Shown here piece by piece: positions 14,501-29,500 of a DNA stretch of 64,000 nucleotides. The stretch lies in NCBI GenBank assembly GCA_022818135.1, contig JAFMSR010000014.1, positions 45,326,924 to 45,390,923 on the forward strand. The letters run 5' to 3'. Below the pieces are notes generated by a model. The model made no database searches, was not told the DNA's origin, and worked only from the letters and a program-made list of their open reading frames with translations. The position numbers and the translations under genes are program-made. Numbering within the stretch: the first letter of the stretch is position 1; each line of letters opens with the position of its first letter. The DNA comes from Saxidomus purpurata (taxonomy: Eukaryota > Mollusca > Bivalvia > Venerida > Veneridae).

Positions 14501-17500
14501 AATATCACATCTATGCAAGGTGTACAATGCAGGAATGGGTGGTCATAGCGATGTCATGAATATTATATATAATATCACATCTATGCAAGGTGTACAATGC
14601 AGGAATGGGTGGTCATAGCGATGTCAAGGGCGTATGTGATTTACATATTATATATAAGATCACATCTATGCAAGGTGTACACTGCAGGAACGGGGAGAAA
14701 TGGTCATAGCGTTGTCATGAATATTATATATAATATCACATCTATGCAAAGTGTACAATGCAGTAAAGGGCAGTCATGGCGATGTCATGAATATCATATA
14801 TAATATCACATCTGTTCAAGGTGTACAATGCAGGAACAGGCAGTCATAGCGATGTCATGAATATTATATATAATATCACATCTATGCAAGGTGTACAATG
14901 CAGGAACAGGCAGTCATAGCGATGTCATGAATATTATATATAATATCACATCTATGCAAGGTGTACAATGCAGGAATGGGTGGTCATAGCGATGTCATGA
15001 ATATTATATATAATATCACATCTATGCAAGGTGTACAATGCAGGAATGGGTGGTCATAGCGATGTCAACGGGCAGTCATAGTGATTTCACAAATTATATA
15101 TAAGATCACATCTATGCAAGGTGTACACTGCAGGAACGGGGAGAAAAGGTCATAGCGTTGTCATGAATTATATATAAGATCACATCTATGCAAAGTGTAC
15201 AATGCAGTAAAGGGCAGTCATGGCGATGTCATGAATATCATATATAATATCACATCTGTTCAAGGTGTACAATGCAGGAACAGGCGGTCATAGCGATGTC
15301 ATGAATATTATATATAATATCACATCTATGCAAGGTGTACAATGCAGGAACAGGCGGTCATAGCGATGTCATGAATATTATATATAATATCACATCTATG
15401 CAAGGTGTACAATGCAGGAACAGGCGGTCATAGCGATGTCATGAATATTATATATAATATCACATCTATGCAAGGTGTACAATGCAGGAACAGGCGGTCA
15501 TAGCGATGTCATGAATATTATATATAATATCACTTGTGAGGGCAACGAGTACTCGAGTAATCGGTTAAACATCCGAGTACTCGATTAGCAAAATGGTATT
15601 CGGGTACTGCGGAAAAACTTTTTTTGGCAAAAATCACATCATACATAAAATATAAAATTATCGCTATTTAGTCCCACCAACTGACAGCCTTAACTTGTCA
15701 GTATTTTAATTTGGGATTGTTATAAAAACACGCCAGGTAATGTGTGAAAATTCTATTGTTTAATCCGCTAGGCAGGACCCTAAATGCAATATACTAGTTG
15801 ACAGTTTGACATGCAGGTATTCTTGTGATTCTATGCCACTTATGATCTTAACAAAACAATATAGACGTAAGATTCATCAAAGATGATATAGGGTTGTAGT
15901 TTTCGCAGTCTGTTCAAAATAATGTATAATAGCAATTACACGATGTCACCTTTGTGTTTGTTCCAGAAACTGTAAATGCGGGTCTTTTAATTAGAAGTCT
16001 TAATGACTTAATAAGCTAATTATGCCGGTAGTTAAACACGTGTGCAGAGAAAAGATAATTATTACGGCTCATCAGAAAACATGTAACTCGTTTTTCCTAA
16101 ATTGTATATATAGAATTTAGTGGTCTTTCAAAGTCTCTTTTCTGAATATCTCAGTAATCTGTACACTTGTCTGTGAAATTATAAGTAAAATTTGAAATAT
16201 GCCTTTGTCGAAATTGTCTGTTTGGAAGTAGTGCACGTACATACTCTGTCCAGTTTCCCTCATATATTGTCTAATAGTCATTACAACTCCTCAAATGATA
16301 TCTTATTATCTATAAATAAATGATAACATTTTCAGCTCACCTGAGCTGGCTCAGGGTGAGCAATTAGGATCGATGAATGTCCGTCGTCCGTCGTCCGTCC
16401 ACACTTAGTTCATTAACACTCTAGTGGTCACATTTTTGCCTCAATTTTCACGAACTTGGTCAGGATGCTTGTCTCAGTAATTACTCGTACGAGTTCCAAT
16501 ATGGGTCATCTCGGATGAAAAAGTAGGTCACATGACCCAAAAATAGAAAAATCTTGTTAAGGCTCTAGAGGCTACTGTTTCAGTCCAAATATCCTGGCAA
16601 TTTGTCAGAAAGGTTGTTTGGTTGATTTCTAGCTCAAGTTTTAATATGGGTCACCTGGGGTCAAAAACTAGGTCACAGCCCAAATATGGAAAAACCTTGT
16701 TAACACTCTAGAGGTAACATTTTCAGCCCAAATATCCTGGAAATTTGTCAGAAAGATTGTTAAGATGATTTCTAGCTCAAGTTCGAATATGGGTCATCTG
16801 GGGTCAAAAACTAGGTCACACAGCCTGAATATGGAAAAACCTTGTTAACACTCTAGAAGTAACATTTTCAGCCCAAATATCCTGGAAATTTGTCGGAAAG
16901 GTTGTTTTGATGATTTCTAGCTCAAGTTCGAATATGGGTCCTCTGGGGTCAAAAACTAGGTTACAGAGCCCAAATGTGGAAAAACCTTGTTAACACTATA
17001 GAGGTTACATTTTCAGCCCAAATATCCTGGAAATTTGTCAGAAAGGTTTTTTCGATTATTACTAGCTCAAGTTTCAATATAGGTCATCTGGGGTCAAAAA
17101 CTAGGTCACAGAGCCCAAATATGGAAAAGCCTTGTTAATACTCTAGAGGTAACATTTTCAGCACAAATATCCTGGAAATTTGTCAGAAAGGTTGTTTCGA
17201 TGATTTCTAGCTCAAAGTGGAATATGGGTCATCTTGGGTCAAAAACTAGGTCACACAGCCCAAATACGGAAAAACCTTGTTAACACTCTAGAGGTAACAT
17301 TTTCAGCCCAAATATCCTGGAAATTTGTCAGAATGGTTGTTTCGATGATTTCTAGCAACTTTGTTTCGGGTGAGCGATAAAGGGCCATCATGGCGTGCTT
17401 GTATTAATTCTGATCATAAAACTAGTACGTTACTTTGATGTGACTGTAACCTTAGAGTAACCCCTTAAAGTAACTTCCCTTAGCGCTGGTTTCCCAATAA

Positions 17501-20500
17501 ATGCTAATTTTAGTATCAATGGATTTCCAATATACTTTGGATTTGGTCTTGGGCATTAAAAAGACAAAAAACACGTACGAAATTCACGTTTGTCGGTCTT
17601 TTTCCTGAGTTTATTTTACTATTAGGTTACTTAGCACATATGCCGGAATTCATACATGGTTGCATGGTAAACAAGAGTGAATACCTGAAATAAAAAAAAA
17701 GAATTAAAGAGTGTCCATTGATCCAATATGTACTGCTCACATGAATGATCCTGTTCCCAGTACTCAAGTACTCGATCGGAAGAAGACCCGAGTACTCAAA
17801 TATCAATTTTGGTATTCGGTGTCATCCCTAATAATATCACATTTATGCAAGGTGTACAGTGCAGGAACGGGCGGTCATAGCGATGTCATAACATTGTGAA
17901 GTGCAACAGTGACATCAAAAGTATGACTCTTATCTCATCATCTTGTAACGATGTCCGTCTTTCACTTAAACGTTTGTGCTTCCTGAACTTGAGAATAGTT
18001 GACTTCATAGATGATCAGTTCATTAATTCCAATGTTTGGGTAGGTGTCTTCCAGAGTTCAAAATAAGACTTGATTACTGCTACACTTCATACTGACGTCA
18101 TATTTTTTAGATATTAAAATTGCTGCCATTCTTTTATATCAGCTGTTTACTAACAGAAACAGATATGACATCAAAGTTCAGTGAGTGAGTGAGTTTGACA
18201 TTGTCTAACATACATACTCAAGTGCTAAATTTGATGTTCATATTCACTGGTCACAGCACTAATCTTTGTCTTAAGCAACTCAAGAAACTGTAAACACCCT
18301 CCCCGCTCCAGCATTATGGTTTATAGCGACACTAAAAATTGTGTTTCATGTCATCAGTAATACTGTCACTTTTTGAAATGGAAGGTAACATATGAAAATG
18401 CATTGGTGCCAAGTATCTTTTTGAATAAATAGGTAATAAAAAGGTTACAGCAAAAGTCTAAAATTTCTGGAATCTAAACCTAACCAATATAGTTGCCCCT
18501 TCATTATACCCCCACAAAACGAAGTTTGGGGGGGTATATAGGAGTGAGCTTGTCGGTTTGTCGGTCGGTCTGTTGTTTTTCATGGTTTCCGGATGATAAC
18601 TCATGAACGACTTTACCCTTTTGAATAATTTTTGGTACACACATGCAACTTCATGAAATACAGGTCAAGTTCAACTTTCGGGTCAGTAGGTCAAAGGTCA
18701 AGGTCACAGTGACTCTGAACTGTAAAACAGTTTCCGGATGATAACTCATGAAAGACTTGACCGATTTAAATAATTTTTGGTACACACGCGCAATTTTATG
18801 AAATACAGGTCAAGTTTGACTTTGGGGTCAGTAGGTCAAAGGTCAAGGTCACAGTGACTCTGAACTGTAAAACAGTTTCCAGATGATAACTCATGAAAGG
18901 CTTGACCGATTTAAATAATTTTGGTACACACGTGCAACTTTATGAAATACAGGTCAAGTGTGACTTTGGGGTCAGTAGGTCAAAGGCCAAGGTCACAGTG
19001 ACTCTGAACTGTAAAACAGTTTCCGGATGATAACTCATGAAAGGCTTGACCGATTTAAATAATTTTCGGTACACAGCTGTAACATCATCAAATACAGGTC
19101 AAGTTCGACTTTGGGGACAGTAGGTCAAAGGTCAAGGTCACAGTGACTGAACTGTAATGTAAAACAGTTTCTGGATGATAACTCATGAAAGGCTTGACCG
19201 ATTTAAATAATTTTCGGTACACAGCTGTAACATCATGAAATACAGGTCAAGTTCGACTTTGGGGTCAGTAGGTCAAAGGTCAAGGTCTCATTTACACAAG
19301 TTATTGTATAATAACTCAACTCTATGTCCTTGTGGCCATTCCTTTCTTATGGTTGCCATACTTCTGTGACAAAGCTGTATTGTGGGGGTATAATTCGTCA
19401 CTCTTGTGACAGTTCTAGTTCATCCGTCTGTCCGGCATTTCTTGTATGGAGCATAACTCCAAAAGTATTGAATTAATTTAGTTGATGCTTAACAGAAATA
19501 TAGAGCACATTAAAAGAAAGTGTAATGACATAGAATTATAACTCTAGCTTACCCAAATTTCGAATTATCCCCATTTATGTAAAAAGCTTGTCCGCAGCAT
19601 GACTCGAAAAGTATGTAAGGATTGAGTTGATGTTTGACACTGTGGTATAATATATTGAGAGCGAGTGCAGTCATTAAGAACCTAACTCTAGCTTGCCCCA
19701 TTTTTTAAATATCTACCTTTATTGTATAAAATCATGCTTGTCCGAAACATATTTCCAAAACCATGAAGCAGATAAACATTGGTAACAAAAATGATTTATC
19801 AATTTTGATGCATTGCTTGCACTCATACAAACTGTCATAAATGACATTCACAGGAGTGAAATAATGTTAAAATTGTAGAAGCAGTTTTAGATTTTTTATA
19901 TTGTACTCTTTAAATGCAATAAATTTACATAGATTAATCATGGAAAAATGATTCATAGGGAGCTCCCTTTTAAAGAGAAAGTTAATCTGATTAAGGAAAC
20001 TATATAGATATAATAAGACCACTTTTCAGAAAGTCCCTTAGGTGGTCTTAATAGCAGAGTTTTACTGTATGTTTTCGTTTGCAAGAACAGAACTTGTGTG
20101 CTGTTTGTCTGAGAACACATGATTAATGGGGAGCATCCATAGGTATTACTGATGCTCTTTTCATAATTGTGTGCAAAAGCTTTTTTAATCCAGATACATT
20201 ATTGGTCATTCATTATAAATTCTAGTAAATGTGATGAACTGTAGATTCCATGATTTGTTGGCTTCTCTGTTCCCAATGTACTCATATTAAACTAGAAGGA
20301 TCATTAAATGTTCATTCTCCAGCCATTTTATATTGTCTGCTTTTAGTACTTTAACATTCTTGAGGTCACCTTTTATGAAACAAGACCTAAACAGTCTTTG
20401 TGATCTCGAGGTGTAGAACAAAGTATTACATCGTCTTAACTGTAGCATTCCTCAGAGACTGAATATTGTATAAGGATTTTATGTACAAAATAATGACTTC

Positions 20501-23500
20501 AGTTGTAATGAAAATTTCTACTATTTGTTTATATATAAGAGGTCATTTCAAAGTCTTGTATGAAATTATCAGTAAGGTTTTTAAATAACTGCATAGAAAC
20601 CATCCTAGTTCGGCCTCTCTCTAGATTTTCAAGAGACTGTTGATTTGATTTTAAAGTAATGTTTAGGAATGATACTCAAGTCTAAAGTCTGTCCCATCCC
20701 ACTGTGGGACCTCAACTTTGACCTACACTAAAAAAAATCGATGTTTTTTGAAAATTAAATACCCGTTTTGTGATCTAGAAAAAAGTCACCCTCGAGAATT
20801 TCAATCATTTTTGCATCAGTTGGATTGTTTTCTCAAAGCGCTGCTTTAAAGTTTCTCTATGGGAAAACGCTATTGTTTACATGGACGCCATTTTGGAGAT
20901 TTTTCGGGAAATCTTGCACTTTTTCCTTGAATTTATTAGGGGGTGTATCAAAACTTTCGAAAAGTTAATTGAAACACTAAATCAAGCAAATTAAGCGATT
21001 TACCGTGGAATTTGGACTAGAAACAGACTCAATAATCATATTACCTCCAAACAAATGAAATATAAATCGTTACTTACGTTTTACATATATTTATTTTCCG
21101 TAATATCACAATCCTAGAAGACTGTAATGTAATCCTACTCCCAAGTCCTTATGTTTATGTTTCAACACGATCCTCGCATATTTAAATTGTTTACACAGAG
21201 TTACAGAGTCTCAGTCTGATATGAGTGATGTCTTGTCAGGCGAAGTACGGGACATGCGAATGAAACACATCTATTTCACTATGTTCCAAAAGCATATCGC
21301 GGTATGACCCTGAATATTTCCCGTTTTCCACAGATCTAAATCCATCCATATCTCGACAAATACTTAAATCCTATTCCTAAGTCCTCAACAAATGTTACTC
21401 ATGTAGCAGTGTGTATTTAACCTTACTGTGCTCGTGACATATTTATCTGATGACGTAGTTATTTTACGTCACTAGTCATTAGCGTATTGAGCAAGCAAAC
21501 AATTAAGGGGTGCGCTCAGCATTCACATCATTAGCTTAACTCTTAAATATATTATGTACAGATCTTTTGTGGACTGACATCTAAAAATAAACTAGCAGAT
21601 ACAGGGAGTGTTGATGATAAAATAAAAAAGGAAAAGGCATGTGGTGCGTTAGAAGATTCGTTTAGTTGATACGTTTCATTTTCAGAATATCGTGTACTTT
21701 AATAAAATAGTGACGAATGTCCCCGAAAGAGGTGTCTCACAGTCTATTTCCTCTCCATGTGCTCAATAAATGTGCTATGTAATTTTAAAATCCTTCCATG
21801 CACGACAGAGTTACAATGCATACAGTATTCCATTACTTTAAACACAAAGTTTGACGTTGACCTATAAGGTAGGGACATGGGTCTTGCACGCGACACATTG
21901 GCGTGATGTGCTGAACATTTGTGCCAAGTTATTTTTAAATCCTTCAATGCATGACAAAGTTACAGTCCGGACACGAATGTGTAAGTGGGGACGGACGGAC
22001 AGACGGACGGACGGTGCGATTTTAATATGCCATCCTTTGGGGGCATAAAAATTGTCTGAGCGAAATATGCCAAGAATCACTCCTGTAAAGGTTCATTGAT
22101 GATATCGTGCGAGTAGTAGCGCGAACAAAATATGCACAGACACATGGAAAGACAGATAGACGGACGGGCAATTTGACTCCAGTATACCACTTAAACTCTC
22201 TTACAGGGTTAAGGTTATATAGATCTCTATCACATATAAAGATGTTGTTATTTGTCAGAGATTATACGGACAGGCTCGCAATTGGGGTAGGGGACGGGAC
22301 CCACATATTATTTCTTGACATTACTTATAGTAACATTTTCCTGTGTAATATTTTGCGCCTGTTTTCGTAAAACATATTTTAATGTTTAAGGGAAAAAACC
22401 AGTTTATATCCCCGGCAATCGGCGGTCTTTTCACATCGCCCTGCATACGACAATGCATACGTTTGGTTCACACCAATATATTTTTATTTTTATAAAATAA
22501 TCTTACATACTGTAGATGTAATATGACATTTGACAAAATGGAATGCATAAATTATGTATCTACATTGTATTTATGCATACTGCCGACAATATCGCATTAC
22601 CGTGTAGAAAACCGAGGGATTAGAAATCCATGCTATAATAACTTAAACTGGAAATGATGAAAGTACTAGTCATAATTATGACTTGTTGAAATTGGTTAAT
22701 ACACTAAATCAGTTATCATCCATTTCTTTTGGAATAACGAAATATGAACATGACAGACTTCTGACATAAAGAAATACATATCTGAAGAGAATTCATTGAA
22801 ACAACAATTATGAAGAAGTATTATTGTTGCTCGGGCGGGGTCCAATTAACGTATGTGTTCAATTATAAACGATAAAGAAAAAACCCAGAAACATCGCTAT
22901 ATCCGTACGATGTCCGTACGACTTGTAAATTTTTTGCAATCAAAATATAACTTTCAAAACTTGGATATGTAGCGAAAGTAACGATCATAACATAATTGTT
23001 GTTTCAATGAATTCTCTTCAAATTCCGTACGGTCTGCACATTTGTTCGTACGGTGCACGTACGGTGTCCGCACGGTGTCCGAACGGCAAGAATATACTAG
23101 TTCAGCGATATCTGAAAATTTTTCTTTTTTTAATATAATCGTCAAGGATGTCGTATCGAGCCCTTACGACGAACGTAACAACCTGCGGTCATCGCAAGAT
23201 CCCCACCCGGTGTCCGTTGTACAGTACGAACGTCTTACGTTGAACGTGCTACTCTCCTATGACAATCGTGCGAGCATCGGCAAGCTTTTACGGGCCTTGC
23301 GGTGTTCCAAATCCGCAGGGACATCGTACGATGCCCGTTTAAGCTCTATCGTGGCGGTGCTTTTGCGGGGCCCTTGCGAGCTGCTCCAGACATCAAACAA
23401 TTCTATGAGCTCGGCCAGAACTTGGGAGTGAAACATTGTCACCAAGTTCCCGAGTCCTCTTCGAGTTAAAAAAAGTCTTTACGATGCTCGCAAGAGTCTA

Positions 23501-26500
23501 CGATGTCTGCACGTTTGATTTTGCAAAATTTCGAAGTACGAAGCTTAGTAGAGTTAATGTGACCACGGTATAACGCATCCTATCATGCCACATCAAAAGA
23601 ATGCATGGGTCACTATGTCTGTAGATGATTAATTTAGCACCATAAATGTGAGAGACCGTGTTTGCAAACAAAACGCAGTATTACAATATTTTATTGATAA
23701 GGTATTACTCGCACCCGATAGTCCGTTTTTGTACTGTTGGTGGTGTTTTTTAACTTCAACATTTTTTAAAAATGTTTTATAAAATACCCCTAATTGAAAG
23801 CTGATAAAACAAGCAATGTATTCAGTACTTTAAATTTTAGTTAAAATTCAAAATAAAAAAATCGCGAACGCATGTTGAGGATTCTGTCTGCCAGTGTAAT
23901 TAGCGCATTGTTAATTTTGAGTAAGTCCCTGACGCGGGCGCCGCCATATTGAAACAGTGACGTTATGACGTTTGCATTACGCTCTATGGGAAAAATATGA
24001 AAAATACGATTTATGACCTCAACATTAAATAAAAAGAAAAAACAAAAAATATGTCTAGAGATATTGTTGTTCTACTTTGAAAAGTGTAAGTGCTAGCAAA
24101 TATTTGTGTAAAATAGATCAGCAATCAAGGTCTCAAAATTAGGTGGGACAGACTTTAGTCATATTTACCTGTGTATTTGTTTATTTGGGTGTTTGATGAT
24201 GCTTTGATTAATGCACAGAGCATTGTAATATTTCAGGACCATGACTATCAGGATGCAACAGCACTAAAAGTTGATGACGAAGAGAAGAACTCTCAGCCAA
24301 CATTACCTGTCCGTCCTCCTCCCAGACTGCCAGAGAGAATTGCCCGGGAGGAGGTGTTTGCCTCCCTTTCTACAGTTAGAAGAGAAGAAATGTATTCAAA
24401 CTTTGACGGTTTTAATCATGATGTGCACAAGAATGAAGAACATCTCTTTGACACTTCATCAGACTCTGAAAGTGACAAAGATGTCCCAAGTCAAAAAGGT
24501 GAAACTGCTCAAATAAGAAGAAGTGCTGAGGACAGGGCTGATGCTGTGGGAATAGATAACGATGATGAAGATAGGTGTACAAGTCTTCCAAATATTCCAT
24601 CAGTGCCGCAGGAGTCCGACACATCAGAAGATTCAGATTTTGTGTCGGCATCTTTCTGGCTTCGTAACAGAAGAGCGGCATCTCAGGATAGTGATGATAC
24701 ACCACCAGAAGTGCCTTTAAGGTTTGATTCTGTAAAACCAAAGCCTGCAACCAGAAAATGCATTTCAATGAATATTGGGTACTCCAAACGAGAAGGGTCA
24801 CCTCTATCTGTAAGTCCATCATTGGATTTACTTGGGGAGGCTCCAGCTTTACCAAACAGGAATTCTACTGAGGAAAGGGATGATGGAACCTTAAAGTTTG
24901 TTGATAAAAGTGCAAAAGATAATGTGAAACTGAAAGACAAAGTCATGCGCCTGAAAGATGACGACTGGTATGCAGTAAGTAAAAATTCAAATGCTGGTTT
25001 AGAAACTAAAGTATCTGTTCCAAATAACTGTGATTATAACCAGTCTGATGATGAAGCTGGCGTGTATGAAACTCTTGCAGAGAAACCAATGATTGAAAGA
25101 GTAACTGAAAGCAAAGTGAACAATGGACCAACAGAGGATGATGTATATGAAGCAACATGGGAGTGCTCAAGTGCTGGAAAAAGCTACAGTGATGATGAAA
25201 GAGATGCTTGTTGTAGCAGTGGTAAAGAATCAGAAAAACTTTTTGTTGCCATGCCTAATGGTAAAAATGAGAAAAGTGACTGCAACGGAAATATTCAGAT
25301 GAGAAACAGTGAAAGTGATGCACATTCGCAGAAACATAGAAATGTGTTGTCAAAAATATTTAACAGGAAATCTAAAGACAAAGACCTGCCTGAATGTTTA
25401 GTTTTATCAGTGCCACCTGATGGTTCACAGAGATCTAGTGATTGTACAAATGGTGCAGATGATACATCTGCAGATGGGAACCTTTATTCAGATTTCCCGA
25501 GTCCAACTGCATGCGACAAACCAAACCATCTTGATTCTGACATTTTAAAACTTTCTTTGTTAGAAAATGAACCAGGCCAAGAGAATGCTCCAATAGAACT
25601 TCCAAAGCGGGACTTTGGTCGAAGTTCTGTAAGGTCGTCAACAACAGATGATATAACGAGACCAAAGCAAAACTTCTCAAGTTCTCTGAGAGAACCTTTA
25701 CAGGGGTTCAATCAAAATGCGTATGAGCCAATAGATTTATCGAAGAGCTTTAATCTCGACTTTCAGAGTAATAGACCTCGTGCTCCCAGTCCCCCTTCTA
25801 AAAAAAAACTGAACAAAAGCCCAGATTTAGATTTTGTTACAGAAGAAGCCCCAGTTGCACCACCAAGAAGAAATCGTAAACCTGACATATCCACAGCACA
25901 TGCAGATTCTCCAGAAACTCAGAGAATGAATAGGTGTGCTGCATCTCCACCAATTCCTAAGAAAAGACAATCAGTTATGGCAGCTTTTAGTGCATCATCC
26001 AGGGAACCTGCAAGAGAACCGGCTTTACCACCCAGAAATCACCATGATAGTGACAAACCAGTTCCACCTCCTCCAAGAAGAGGAGTTGTCTTGAGAGCTC
26101 AGTCTGATGCCAGTGGTAATATCAAAATTTGATTTTTTTTATTAGCTCACCTGGGCAGTGCTCACCTGAGCACCTGAGCACAAAATGCTCAAAAGTGAGC
26201 TTTTGTAATTGCCCGATTTCAAGCTGCCCAAGCTTACTTTGTGAATACTAAAGTGGCCACATTTAAAGTCCAATCTTCATGAACATTGGTCAGGATGTTT
26301 GTCTCAATGATATCTTGGATGATTTCGAAATTTAGTCATGTGGGGTCAAAAACTAGGTGACCAGGTCAAATAATAGTAAAATCTTGTGAACACTGTTGAA
26401 GGCCACATTTGACACCCAATCACCTGAAAGTTGATCAGAATGTATATCTTCATAATTTCTAGGTCGAGTTCGAAACTGGGCCTTGTGGGGTCAAAAACTA

Positions 26501-29500
26501 GGTCACCCAGTAAAATCATAGTAAAAGCTAATGAACGCTATAGAAACCACATTTTGTTCCCAATTATCTGAGTATTAGTTAGAATGTATGTATTGAAGAA
26601 CTATAGGTCAAGTTCGAAACTGTGTCACTTTGGGTGTTAAAACAGGGCAACATTTGGATTTACAAAAAATATTGAGTGAAAGTTATCAAAAGTGTATGGG
26701 TAAGAAAGAGAAACTCGATGCTTAAGAAATCTCAAAGCTTAAGAAATATTTTGGAAAATACATACTTGATCTCTAGTCATAGATTTGGTTAGCAATTATT
26801 TTTAAACTTCACAGTCTTAAGGTGAAATCATAAAAAAAGGTTTGGAAACTGCACTGGAACCAGAAGATACCATACTATGTATGCTTGACTGTTTATCACA
26901 TCACTTGTTGGAAGTTCTTATGTCAGCTCTGCAATTTGAGGTGCTGGCCGCGATTTCACGAAAATACTTAAGTAATTACTTAGTAACATGCTCAACTTAT
27001 TTCAACACTTATAAGCCACTTGCATGTTGATTCATTTAAAGAATTCAAGTTTTTCAGAACCGTATTTACCCATTTATGACAATTATTAAACACTTGTAAG
27101 TATTTTTGCAGGAAATGTTGCTAAAAAGCAAATAATTTACGTAAGCAAATTCTTAAAATTCTTAACTTGTACTCAAATGAATTTTTCACTATATCTGAAT
27201 TGCATTTAGTAGTATACAACATTTTTTTTCTTTCAACAAGTTGATTCTATCTAAACATAGACGTTAATAATGACATCAAGAAATATCCTTATTTTTAGTG
27301 AGAATAAGACTTTAAAATAATATACTTAGCTGAGCAATTACTTAAGTATTTTCGTGAAATTGGGGCCTGGTGTTTAGATTTCAGTAAAATCATTGACAAT
27401 GTTTTTTATACCCCCATCCCCTCCCCCCCCCATCACACACAAAGTGTAAAGAAGGTGTACTGGATTCAACTTGTAGGCTGTCTGTCCGTCTGCCCCAAAA
27501 AAGGGTAACGGTTAGCCACTTAGGCTATGGCAACAATTTGTAACATTAATTTCTCTTCCTTCTCTTTGACTCCATTCATTCTGTATGTGTTATGTGTCTA
27601 ATCTTCAAATCCCCTGGTCAGAATTTAATGACACTTCACACAAATGATAAGTACAATGCCTAGTTGTGCATGGTTGATGTTTCGTGTCACTAGGTCAAAG
27701 GTCAAGGTAACAGGGCCTTGAGATAGAATAATCTTGTGGATGCTAAATCTCCAAATCCCTGGTCAGAATTTAATGATACTTCACAGAAGTGATAAGCACC
27801 AAGCCTAGTTGTGCATGGTCCATGTTTCAGGTCATTAGGTCAAAGGTCACAGGGGCTCGAGATAGTAAATCTTGTGCGTTTTTAATCTCCAAAACCCCTG
27901 GTCAGAATTTAATTATACTTCACAGAAGCCTCAAGTTTTGCAGGTCCAATAATTAAAGCATCAAATATTACATAAATTTTATATACTGTGACTGTGGGGT
28001 ATTCTGGGGGTATTCATCACCTTCAGTGATAGTTCTAGTTGAATAAGGTTGGACAGTTGTGATGAGATTTTATTGTAGATTACAGATGATATAATAAGCT
28101 CTACTGGACGAAGTCCAACTGAGCTTATGCCATGGTGGATTGTCCATCGTCCATCTGTCCGTAAACTTTTCATTGATTAAGCTCTACAGTTCGCAATATT
28201 CATTTGACTTTGATGAAACTTGCTGATAAGGATACCTGCAATTTGTAGATGTTCCCTATTGTTTTTAGGGTCAGTGAGTTAATAGTCAAAGTCACAGTGA
28301 CCTCCGATAGCAATTCCTTGATAAAACTCTACAGGTCACAATTTTCATTCAACTTTCATCAAACTTGCTCAGAAGGTTCCCTGCAATATGTAGATGATCC
28401 CTATAGTTTTTGGGGTCAGTCTGTCAAAGGTCAAGGTCACAGTGACCTCCGTTAGACCTGAACTTTGAAAATTCGTCCCACTCAATATCTTGAGATGTAC
28501 ATCACCCACAGTCTTCAAAAGTCATAGGATAATTGGTCTTACTGAGTACAGTGGTGCTCCTTACTGAGTAACATCATTTTGGGCCGTACCTGAACTTTGC
28601 AAAATTCGTCCACTCAATATCGTGTATCGTGCATTCCGTTTGCATTCATCGTGCCTTTATCGTTCGTGCATTCATCGTCCATCATTCAGATTGTGTATCG
28701 TGTAAGGCATCATTCGTTCCATGTGATGAACGTTGCACGATTTATAATTATATAAAATGGTCCTAGATAGTGCGGACGGCTAATCTTGTAGAACGTTTGC
28801 ACGTTAGCCTAGACCTAAACGCGTATAATTAAAAAAATCATTGTTCAAAGATCAGATTAAATTGATGAAATAGAAAAAATCATTCTTTCAATTATCTAAA
28901 CTATCTTTCTGTAACATTTTTTTCTTTTTCTCACGAGATATTTGTGGGAAGAAGAGATGTTGACTTTCGGTAAAACAGAAAGTAGATGTTCTGCATATCG
29001 TGCAAGATTTACACCAGGTGTTATTCTACCGACGCAAAGGATATGGGAATTCACTTAATATTTGTAAATTGCTTCTGTGTAGACATTCGGTAAAGTGCTC
29101 ACTGTAACTGTAAAAGTTATGGCAGTGGCTTGGTAGCGGTTATACGTCGAATCATACTTTCCGTCCGATGATTCTTTACAACATTTAATTATAGATGTAA
29201 TTAGTATGTGTATCGCTATTCAACTACTAATTATTCTTATGATCTGTTTGGTTCTACTGTAAATTGTCAATAATTTAGGACTATAAGGGGGTTCGATTCA
29301 GCTCTTGTATTGTAATTAGACATCTGTTAACAATATTGTTGTTAAGCAAATGAAAATGTCCGAATAATCATTTTTGTTTCGTTCATGGGGAATCGTTTAT
29401 CATGTATCGTTCTTATCGCTCATCATTCATGATTCATTCACCAGTTATTGTGCGTTAATCATGCGTTCTGTTTGTGTGTATCGTGCGTGTATCGTTCGTT

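Larger units (their letters stand above)
20682..24158. mobile_element. 3.5-kb inverted-repeat element in intron 3
   Basis: CTAAAGTCTGTCCCA at 20682-20696 is perfectly inverted at 24144-24158. Flanking GTC on both sides could be a 3-bp duplication (one base of the repeat is then ambiguous). The interior is non-coding but uneven: GC-rich patches near both ends (GGACGCCATTTTGGAG near 20883; GGGCGCCGCCATATTG near 23936), a reversed repeat fragment at 21730-22046 and a CpG-rich block near 22880-23560. It stops 78 bp before exon d. Confidence 0.55.

Noticed and set aside
23042..23431. 129-codon frame in the CpG-rich block
   Set aside because: No recognisable domain; CpG richness lowers stop frequency; no splice sites of matching phase identified.
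24271..25711. Several other frames of 75-147 codons overlapping exon d
   Set aside because: Shadows of the real exon; only the + frame is continuous with the neighbouring exons in phase.
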